NCBI GenBank assembly: GCA_964494475.1
Contig: CAZBRS010000092.1
Coordinates: forward strand, 1 to 13,716
Reading direction: 5' to 3'
From: CAZBRS01 sp964494475
Lineage (GTDB): Bacteria > Myxococcota_A > UBA9042 > CAZBRS01
DNA: 13,716 bases
Part shown: positions 6,886 to 12,475 of the stretch, in pieces
Layout: each line of letters opens with the position of its first letter
Position numbering within the stretch: position 1 is the stretch's first letter
The notes under the pieces: generated by a model
What the model saw: the letters and a program-made list of their open reading frames with translations, nothing else
Databases searched by the model: none
What the model was told of the DNA's origin: nothing
Made by a program: the position numbers and the translations under genes

Positions 6886-7275
6886 ATGGCGTATCGATTC
6901 CTGGTGGTCGACCAAGACGCCGACATGGCGGGAAGCATCGAGATGATGCTGTCGGTGCTGGGACACGAGTGCCACGCGGTCACGGACTACAAGAGCCTCG
7001 GCCGCGAGCTGCGCCGCTTCGAGCCCCAGATCGTCTTCTACGAAGTGCAGGACGAACGGCCCCGCGCCCTCGAGCACCTCGTCGATCTCCGGATCAAGTA
7101 CGCCGACAAGTCGTGGCTGTCCTTCCTGCTCCTGAACCTGCCCTACCCGGTCCCGGTGGTCCGCGAGTGGCTCGAGGCCACGTGCTCCGACGGCGTGGTG
7201 ATGAAGCCGTTCCGCGTGACGACCGTGCTCCGCCTCGTCGAAGAGCGCATCCAGCGCATGAAGATCCTGGTCTGA
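6886..7275 (+). CDS. receiver-like (pseudo-REC) protein with Glu at the phosphorylation site
   Basis: The 129-residue protein is a single stand-alone response-regulator receiver fold. FLVVDQDADM (5-14) supplies the acidic pair Asp9/Asp11, GHECHAVTDY follows as strand/helix 2, and VMKPF (105-109) carries the conserved Lys107-Pro. The strand that normally ends in the phospho-acceptor Asp reads PQIVFYEVQDE, giving Glu53 there. The usual Ser/Thr on strand 4 seems replaced (LLLNLP). Phosphorylation by a histidine kinase is therefore unlikely; a permanently 'on-like' or purely protein-binding role is inferred. No output domain is present. A GGGGAG site lies upstream. The gene starts 28 bp after the radical SAM gene and ends 45 bp before the ECF sigma gene, so it may belong to either transcript. 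Confidence 0.8.
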   Translation: MAYRFLVVDQDADMAGSIEMMLSVLGHECHAVTDYKSLGRELRRFEPQIVFYEVQDERPRALEHLVDLRIKYADKSWLSFLLLNLPYPVPVVREWLEATCSDGVVMKPFRVTTVLRLVEERIQRMKILV

Positions 7276-7288
7276 ACCGGAAAGAACT

Positions 7289-7301
7289 CCCGCTCCGCGG
7301 G
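7289..7301 (+). other. short GC hairpin just upstream of the sigma-factor gene
   Basis: CCCGC and GCGGG pair around TCC, 10 nt before the AGGAGG ribosome binding site of the sigma gene. No U-tract follows, so it is not a convincing terminator. It could affect translation of the sigma gene or be chance in GC-rich DNA. Confidence 0.25.
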
Positions 7302-7320
7302 TGATCTCTGCAGGAGGACG

Positions 7321-7839
7321 ATGGCACTCAGCCGCGACGACATCGCGCGGGCCTACCGGGAGCATGGCTTCCGTGTGTTCCTCCGGGTCCGGCGCATCCT
7401 CGGCTCGGAGGCCGAGGCGCGCGACGTGCTGCAGGAGGTGTTCGTGACGCTGCTCGACCGCCGCTTCTTCGTGAGCGATCCGGAGCGCCTCGGTCCGTGG
7501 CTCCTGAAGGTCGGCACCAACCGCGCGCTGAACCGGCTGCGCGACCGGAGCTCCCGTGCGCGCATCCTCGACGGCCAGCGCCTCGTCGACCTCGAGGAGG
7601 CCCTCACGGCGGGGACGCCAACCGTTGTCGCTCGCGAGACGGTGCGTCTCCTGCTCGAATTGACCGATGCTCGCACCCGCGAGCTCGCTCTCGCGTATTT
7701 CTTCGACGGCTACACGCTGCCCGAGATCGCGACCCTCTACGAAACGCCGGTCACCACGGTGCACCGGCGCCTGCAGGCCTTCCTGGCCTCCAGCCGCAAG
7801 GTCCTCGAACACGACGGCGTGGGCGGAGGTGCCTCGTGA
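7321..7839 (+). CDS. ECF-type RNA polymerase sigma-70 factor
   Basis: A 172-residue, two-domain sigma factor. Region 2 (about 11-78) includes EAEARDVLQEVFVTLL and the promoter-melting helix PWLLKVGTNRALNRLRDR. A short linker is followed by region 4 (about 110-158), whose helix-turn-helix reads TLPEIATLYETPVTTVHRRL and would read the -35 element. No sigma-1 or sigma-3 region is present, as expected for the ECF group. It has a strong AGGAGG site and overlaps the next gene by GTGA, the common layout for an ECF sigma factor and its membrane-bound regulator. Target promoters cannot be named from this window. Confidence 0.93.
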   Translation: MALSRDDIARAYREHGFRVFLRVRRILGSEAEARDVLQEVFVTLLDRRFFVSDPERLGPWLLKVGTNRALNRLRDRSSRARILDGQRLVDLEEALTAGTPTVVARETVRLLLELTDARTRELALAYFFDGYTLPEIATLYETPVTTVHRRLQAFLASSRKVLEHDGVGGGAS

Positions 7840-8549
7840 ACCCCATCGACGCTTCGTTCACCCCCGATCCCCGAAGGCGCGGTCCCGACGACGAGACCGC
7901 GCGCGACGAGTTCCTGCAGGCCCATCCCCCCGAGGCCTTCCTGGCCGAGGTCGACGCGCTGAGGGCCGGCCGCCGGGCCCCATGGTTCCGACCGCTCGCG
8001 GTGAGCCTGGCCGCGGCAGGCCTGGCCGTGGCGGTGGTGACCGTGGGCGTGCCATCTCCCGACGACGGAGCGCGATCCAAGGGCAACGCGACCGTCGACA
8101 CGAACCGGACAGCCACGGGCGAGGCCGCCCTCGGCTTCGTGGTGAAGCGCGCCGACCGGCAGCAGGCTGGAGCGGACGGGCAGGTGTGCCGGGCCGGCGA
8201 CCAGCTGCGCCTGCTCGCGACGCAGCAGGCGTGGAGCTACGGGCTCGCCTTCAGCGTCGACGCCGCGGGCCACGTGGAGCCGCTGCTCGTGGGCCCCGAC
8301 GGGAAGAGCCTGCCGCTGGCGCGCGGTCGCGACCTGCCCCTGCCGGGCGGCCGCGAGCTCGACGACTACGTGGGCCCCGAGTGGTACTGGCTCATCGTCT
8401 CGGAGCGCCCGTTGGAGCTCGCCGCGTCGGCCGCCGAGGCCAGGCGGTCCGTGCTGGATCACGTGGCCAGGGGCGGACGACCCGCCGACCTGGAGCTGAC
8501 GGTGGAGGAGGGCGCACGTGCGCTGGGGTTCTGGATCGACAAGAGGTGA
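7836..8549 (+). CDS. single-pass membrane protein, putative anti-sigma factor with DUF4384-like domain
   Basis: A 237-residue protein starting at GTG 7836, which overlaps the sigma stop. The first 52 residues are charged and would be cytoplasmic. Residues 53-71 (PLAVSLAAAGLAVAVVTVG) form one membrane helix. Residues 95-195 resemble the DUF4384 type: a GD motif, then AWSYGLAFSVDAAGHVEPLL, a Gly/Pro/Leu-rich stretch, and EWYWLIVSERPLEL. The family link is from memory and should be tested. No HxxxCxxC zinc anti-sigma motif is present, so the anti-sigma role rests on position, topology and translational coupling. The 3' end overlaps the caspase gene by 32 bp. Confidence 0.75.
   Translation: MNPIDASFTPDPRRRGPDDETARDEFLQAHPPEAFLAEVDALRAGRRAPWFRPLAVSLAAAGLAVAVVTVGVPSPDDGARSKGNATVDTNRTATGEAALGFVVKRADRQQAGADGQVCRAGDQLRLLATQQAWSYGLAFSVDAAGHVEPLLVGPDGKSLPLARGRDLPLPGGRELDDYVGPEWYWLIVSERPLELAASAAEARRSVLDHVARGGRPADLELTVEEGARALGFWIDKR
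8504..8512 (+). promoter_or_regulatory. ribosome binding site deciding the caspase gene start
   Basis: GGAGGAGGG lies inside the preceding gene, 5 bp before GTG 8518. No other ATG, GTG or TTG occurs in this frame between there and the signal-peptide core, so this site fixes the start and the 32-bp gene overlap. Confidence 0.75.
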
Positions 8550-10146
8550 TTGGGCTCGCGCGGCGCTGCTCGCGCTGCTCGCGCTGCTCGCGCCGTTCCA
8601 GGCCATCGCGGGCCCGGACGCGGGGCGCTTCGCCCTGGTCGTCGGCTCCAACCGGGGCGCGCCCGGCTCGCCCGACCTGCTCTACGCCCGCGACGACGCG
8701 GCGCTGGTGCACCGAGTGCTCGGTGAGCTGGGGGGCGTCCCCGACGCCAACCGCGTGTTGCTGGTCGACCCCGACGTCGACACGTTCCGTCGGGCCCTGA
8801 CAGCCCTCGAGCGCCGCATCGCCGACGCCCGAGCCGGGGGTCGCGCCACGCAGCTCGTGCTCTATTATTCGGGCCACGCCACGACGCGCGGCCTGGAGCT
8901 CGGCGACGGCCTGCTGCCGCTCGAGGAGGTGAAGGCCGGGCTGCGCTCTTCGCAGGCCGAGCTGCGCATCGCCGTCATCGACGCCTGCTACAGCGGCGCC
9001 ATCGCCCGCGTGAAGGGCTCGCGGCCCGTCGAGGCCTTCCCCCTGGCGCTCGACGAGCAGTTGGAGGACCACGAACGCGGCGTGAGCGGCTACGCCATCC
9101 TCACCTCGAGCTCGGCCCACGAGGTCTCGCAGGAGACCGATCTGCTGGGCGGCAGCGTATTCACGCACCACGTGCTGGCCGGGCTGCGCGGTGACGCCGA
9201 CTACACCGGCGATCGGCGCGTGACGCTCGGCGAGTTGACCACGTACGCCCACGAACGCTCCCTCGCCGTCGACGCGGAGTGGCCCAACCCGCAGCACCCC
9301 ACCGTCGATCTGGGGCTCCACGGCGCGGGCGACCCCGTGCTCACCGACCTGACCTCGGCCGGCGCCGCGCTCGTGCTGCCCGCCGGGCTCGAGGGCGGCG
9401 TCGTGGTGGTGCACCGCGACCGCGACTACCTGCTGGCCGACCTCACCAAGCGCGCCGGCGTGGCGCGTTCGCTGGCGGTGGAGCCCGGACGGCTCGACGT
9501 GTACGTGCGCGATGCCCACGGCGTGCGACTGGCGTCGCTCGACCTGGCGCGGGGAGACACCCGCGACGTGGGAGACCTGTCGTTCGAGCCGACGCCGCGA
9601 GTGGCCGTCCGTTCGAAGTCGCGCCACGGCGAGGTGGCCGTGGGCTTGGGGGTGCAGGGCTTCTCGTACCTCTCGCCCACCGTGCGTGGCGCGCTGATGC
9701 GCCCTCTCGCCGCGCTCGAGCTCGGGGTCGAGTGGCACCCCTGGGACGACCGCGCCTGGTATCTGCTCTCCCGGGTGTCGGGCGGGTACGCGGGGCAGAC
9801 CGTGCACCACCGGGGCCTGGCGGTCGAGCAGCGCGTGGCGATGCTGGGCGGTCTGCTGGGCGGCGGCTGGGAGGCCTGGTGGCGGACCTTCCGCGCCTCG
9901 CCGTGGCTGGCGGGCGGCGTCCTGTGGGTCGACCGGCGCTTCTCGAGCCTGAACGAAAACGCCCCGGGGCCCCAGACCTCGGTCCAGGCGATGGCCGAAG
10001 GGGGCCTCACGCTGGGGTGGGCGCCCGTGCGCTTCGGCTCGCTGGCCTTGACGGGCGCGCTCGGCTACACACCCTTCCGCTCCGACGTGGCCTCCGTGCA
10101 CCAGTTCTACACGCGCTTCGGCCTGCGGGCCGATGTCTGGTTCTGA
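8518..10146 (+). CDS. caspase-like (peptidase C14) protein fused to a predicted outer-membrane beta-barrel
   Basis: The 542-residue protein has a signal peptide (hydrophobic 15-29, cleavage near AIA-G at 31-32). The caspase-type domain (about 36-265) has the dyad His120 in LVLYYSGHATTRG and Cys157 in IAVIDACYSGA, with the family's early RDDA motif (58-61). A beta-sandwich-like linker (about 280-358; LVLPAGLEGGVVVVHRDR, VEPGRLDVYVRD) resembles regions behind caspase domains in other delta-proteobacterial proteins. Residues 370-542 consist of alternating amphipathic strands rich in Gly, Trp and Tyr (EVAVGLGVQGFSYL, GGLTLGWAPVRFG, FGLRADVWF), and the chain ends in Phe, as many outer-membrane proteins do. 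I infer a periplasmic caspase domain tethered to an outer-membrane barrel. Proteolytic activity, probably after basic residues as in metacaspases, is unproven. It is the last gene of the sigma/membrane-protein cassette. Only the GTG start is available in frame. Confidence 0.87.
   Translation: MRWGSGSTRGDWARAALLALLALLAPFQAIAGPDAGRFALVVGSNRGAPGSPDLLYARDDAALVHRVLGELGGVPDANRVLLVDPDVDTFRRALTALERRIADARAGGRATQLVLYYSGHATTRGLELGDGLLPLEEVKAGLRSSQAELRIAVIDACYSGAIARVKGSRPVEAFPLALDEQLEDHERGVSGYAILTSSSAHEVSQETDLLGGSVFTHHVLAGLRGDADYTGDRRVTLGELTTYAHERSLAVDAEWPNPQHPTVDLGLHGAGDPVLTDLTSAGAALVLPAGLEGGVVVVHRDRDYLLADLTKRAGVARSLAVEPGRLDVYVRDAHGVRLASLDLARGDTRDVGDLSFEPTPRVAVRSKSRHGEVAVGLGVQGFSYLSPTVRGALMRPLAALELGVEWHPWDDRAWYLLSRVSGGYAGQTVHHRGLAVEQRVAMLGGLLGGGWEAWWRTFRASPWLAGGVLWVDRRFSSLNENAPGPQTSVQAMAEGGLTLGWAPVRFGSLALTGALGYTPFRSDVASVHQFYTRFGLRADVWF
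8563..8589 (+). repeat. three tandem copies of a 9-bp unit in the signal-peptide core
   Basis: GCGCTGCTC is repeated three times without change and encodes ALL-ALL-ALL, the hydrophobic core of the caspase protein's signal peptide. Slippage would change the core length by three residues at a time without breaking the frame. Confidence 0.85.
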
Positions 10147-10173
10147 CCACCATGAAGAAACACGAGGTAGACC

Positions 10174-10202
10174 TTGCCGGCGGGATTGGTTTCCACTAGC
10201 AT
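10174..10202 (+). promoter_or_regulatory. possible promoter of the ASH-domain lipoprotein gene
   Basis: TTGCCG (10174-10179, 4 of 6) and TAGCAT (10197-10202, 4 of 6) are spaced by 17 bp in the 84-bp gap after the caspase gene. Transcription would start about 20 nt before the ATG, leaving the GAGGAGG site in a short leader. If real, the lipoprotein gene is separately transcribed from the sigma cassette. Confidence 0.4.
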
Positions 10203-10230
10203 CACTCGACCGTTCCTTGAGGAGGAACCC

Positions 10231-12294
10231 ATGGCGAAGAAGCTTTTCGTGACGTTGTTCGTGGGAGTGAGCCTGGCGGCGCTGGGGTGCGGGGCCGCCG
10301 GCGGCAAGGGCGCCGCCGAGGACAACCAGCCCCAGATCCAGGTCGATCCGTCCGAGGTTCAGTTCTCGATGCCGACGTTGTCGGTGGGCGACACCGGCGC
10401 GGTCGACATCGTGGTCACCAACGGCGGCACCAAGGCGTTGACGATCTCCAGCGTCGAGCTCGTCTATACGATCCCCGCGGGCGCCACCGAGCCCGAGCCC
10501 GCCATCCGCCTCGACGCCGCCGAGCTGCCCGAGCTGCCCGTGGCGGTCGGGCTGCCGGGGTCGGGCGAGAACGAGGCCCAGGTCATCTCGCTGCTGTTCA
10601 CGCGCTACGACGACGAGATCGACCGCACGGCCGAGCTGCGCATCGTCTCCGACGACCCCGACAACAAGACCCTCGTCATCCCCATCTCGACCACGCGCCC
10701 GGCGCCCCTGCTGCGCGTCGTACCCGAGGCCCTCGACCTCGGCCAGGTCAGCCTCGACCAGACCACCGAGAAGGAGGCCACGCTCCGCAACTCGGGTACG
10801 GGCAACCTCGAGATCACGGGCTTCCTGTTCAAGAGCAACAACCCGAACTTCGCGCTCACGTTCGAGGCCCAGGTCTACACCCCCTCCGACCTGCAGGTCG
10901 AGCTCGCCACCGGCCTGACGCTCAAGCCCGATCAAGCCACCTTCCTGAAGGTGAGCTACACGGCCAAGGAGTCCACCCCCGCCGACGCCCAGATCGTCAT
11001 CTTCTCGAACGATCCCAAGGCGCCGACCGGCACGGTCATCCAGGTCACGGCCAACCAGGAGGGCGCGTGCGTCGAGGTCGTGCCCGCCGAGGTCGACTTC
11101 GGGGGCAAGGTCCCGCCGAACCAGTACCTGCTGCCGGTCGAGCTGAAGAACTGCTCGTCGTCGAAGGTGCTGAACATCGCGAAGATCGACTTCGAGAACG
11201 GCATCGATCGCTGCGAGGGCCCGTTCTGCGTGCAGATCCCGGCCGAGCTCGGCAGCGGCGACTTCAACGCCACCAGCCCGCTGGTCGTGAACGCCGGCGA
11301 CTCGATCATCGTGAACGTCATCTACGCGCCCTCCGGCGAGTCCGAGGTCGACGAGAACGGCCAGCCCGTCCGCGACCGGGCCAACCTGATCATCGAGTCG
11401 AACGCCTTCACCGCCACCACCCAGGTTCCGGTCAGCGGCTTCGGCATCCCCGACGATTGCCCCGTGGCGGTCATCCACATCGAAGAAGGCGAAGAGGTCA
11501 TCCCGCAGACGGTGCTGCACCTGCACGGCGAGAACAGCTACTCGAACGCGGGCAACATCAACAAGTACGAGTGGTCGGTCGAGCAGCCCGCGCTGTCGGC
11601 CTCGAAGTTCGTGCCCACGCCCAGCTACCCCAGCCCCACCTTCGAGGCCAACGTGGCCGGCAAGTACGTGTTCAAGCTGAACGTCTGGGACGAGTACGGC
11701 CGCAAGAGCTGCTTCTCGGCCGAGGCCGTGGTCTTCGTGGTGCCCGACGAGGCCATCCACGTCGAGCTGCTCTGGACCAGCCCTGGCGACCCGAACCCCG
11801 ACGACGAGGGCCCCACGGCCGGCACCGACCTCGATCTGCACTTCGCGCACCCGAACGCCAGCCAGTCCGATCTCGACGGCGACGGCAACAAGGACCCCTG
11901 GTTCGACCCGACCTGGGACACCTTCTGGTTCTACCCGCTGCAGAACTGGGGCAGCATCTCGTCGAACGACGACAACCCCAGCCTCGACCGCGACGACGTC
12001 GACGGCAACGGGCCCGAGAACATCAACCTCGACGTGCCCGAAGACGCCAAGACCTACGCCTTCGGCGTCAACTACTGGGACGACCACGGCTTCGGCACGG
12101 CCTTCGCCACGGTGCGCGTGTACATCTACGCGCAGCTCGTGTTCGAGGTGAAGGACGTCGTCATGTACGACCACGACATGTGGTGGTGCGGCTCGATCGA
12201 CTGGCCGAGCGGCCAGGTCAAGTCGAAGATGTCGGCCAACGGCGGCTACTGGCTGACCCACGACTACCATCACCCGTTGTTCTACCAGCCCTGA
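10231..12294 (+). CDS. lipoprotein with three ASH (choice-of-anchor D) modules, a PKD-like domain and a Ca-binding-like C-terminal module
   Basis: A 687-residue protein. The signal peptide LFVTLFVGVSLAALGC gives Cys20 as the lipidation site (relaxed lipobox ALGC). Three Ig-like ASH modules follow at about 35-155 (IQVDPSEVQFSMPTLSVGD), 160-275 (LRVVPEALDLGQVSLDQTTE) and 280-404 (CVEVVPAEVDFGGKVPPNQ). A PKD-like domain spans about 410-504 (HLHGENSYS, KYEWSV, GKYVFKLNVWDEYGR). The end module (508-665) has Asp-rich loops SDLDGDGNKD (546-555) and DRDDVDGNG (586-594), which suggest Ca binding, then NYWDDHGFG and Trp-rich strands. I recall this C-terminal pattern in Myxococcota surface lipoproteins. 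A surface adhesion or scaffold role is inferred. The start is fixed by GAGGAGG. Codons are almost wholly C- or G-ending, consistent with high expression. The gap of 100 N begins 9 bp after the stop. Confidence 0.85.
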   Translation: MAKKLFVTLFVGVSLAALGCGAAGGKGAAEDNQPQIQVDPSEVQFSMPTLSVGDTGAVDIVVTNGGTKALTISSVELVYTIPAGATEPEPAIRLDAAELPELPVAVGLPGSGENEAQVISLLFTRYDDEIDRTAELRIVSDDPDNKTLVIPISTTRPAPLLRVVPEALDLGQVSLDQTTEKEATLRNSGTGNLEITGFLFKSNNPNFALTFEAQVYTPSDLQVELATGLTLKPDQATFLKVSYTAKESTPADAQIVIFSNDPKAPTGTVIQVTANQEGACVEVVPAEVDFGGKVPPNQYLLPVELKNCSSSKVLNIAKIDFENGIDRCEGPFCVQIPAELGSGDFNATSPLVVNAGDSIIVNVIYAPSGESEVDENGQPVRDRANLIIESNAFTATTQVPVSGFGIPDDCPVAVIHIEEGEEVIPQTVLHLHGENSYSNAGNINKYEWSVEQPALSASKFVPTPSYPSPTFEANVAGKYVFKLNVWDEYGRKSCFSAEAVVFVVPDEAIHVELLWTSPGDPNPDDEGPTAGTDLDLHFAHPNASQSDLDGDGNKDPWFDPTWDTFWFYPLQNWGSISSNDDNPSLDRDDVDGNGPENINLDVPEDAKTYAFGVNYWDDHGFGTAFATVRVYIYAQLVFEVKDVVMYDHDMWWCGSIDWPSGQVKSKMSANGGYWLTHDYHHPLFYQP

Positions 12295-12303
12295 TCCCCG
12301 CCC

Positions 12304-12403
12304 NNNNNNNNNNNNNNNNNNNNNNNNNNNNNNNNNNNNNNNNNNNNNNNNNNNNNNNNNNNNNNNNNNNNNNNNNNNNNNNNNNNNNNNNNNNNNNNNN
12401 NNN
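12304..12403. other. assembly gap (100 N)
   Basis: A run of exactly 100 N, the conventional placeholder for a scaffold join of unknown length. Genes on its two sides may not be true close neighbours, and sequence upstream of the ATPase gene is missing. Confidence 0.98.
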
Positions 12404-12405
12404 GA

Positions 12406-12423
12406 TGACCTTTATAAAGGTTA
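12406..12423. promoter_or_regulatory. 18-bp palindrome, candidate operator 1
   Basis: TGACCTTTATAAAGGTTA contains a perfect 14-bp palindrome (ACCTTTATAAAGGT) with near-matching ends. It is unusually AT-rich for this window and lies 2 bp after the N gap. It resembles the second palindrome at 12439-12456 and is centred 33 bp from it. Confidence 0.55.
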
Positions 12424-12438
12424 TGATGGGCCAGCAAG

Positions 12439-12456
12439 TGACCTTCATGCAGGTCA
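12439..12456. promoter_or_regulatory. 18-bp palindrome, candidate operator 2
   Basis: TGACCTTCATGCAGGTCA is an inverted repeat (TGACCT/AGGTCA around a 6-bp centre with CATG in the middle). It lies 20 bp before the ATPase start codon. The shared half-site TGACCTT/AGGTYA suggests a dimeric regulator or a dispersed repeat; the sequence alone cannot separate these. Confidence 0.55.
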
Positions 12457-12475
12457 TGCCAACCGAGCGGAGCTC

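Noticed and set aside
7289..7301. Intrinsic terminator between the receiver-like and sigma genes
   Set aside because: Stem of only 5 bp and no U-tract; kept only as a low-confidence hairpin.
10152..10199. 15-codon frame MKKHEVDLAGGIGFH before the lipoprotein gene, as a leader peptide
   Set aside because: No ribosome binding site, no codon pattern typical of attenuation, and it overlaps the candidate promoter.
8392..12273. 1293-codon open frame on the minus strand
   Set aside because: It runs opposite the caspase and lipoprotein genes, both strongly supported. The translation is Val/Asp/Gly/Arg/His-rich with no domains. Strong C/G third-position bias removes stops from the opposite strand.
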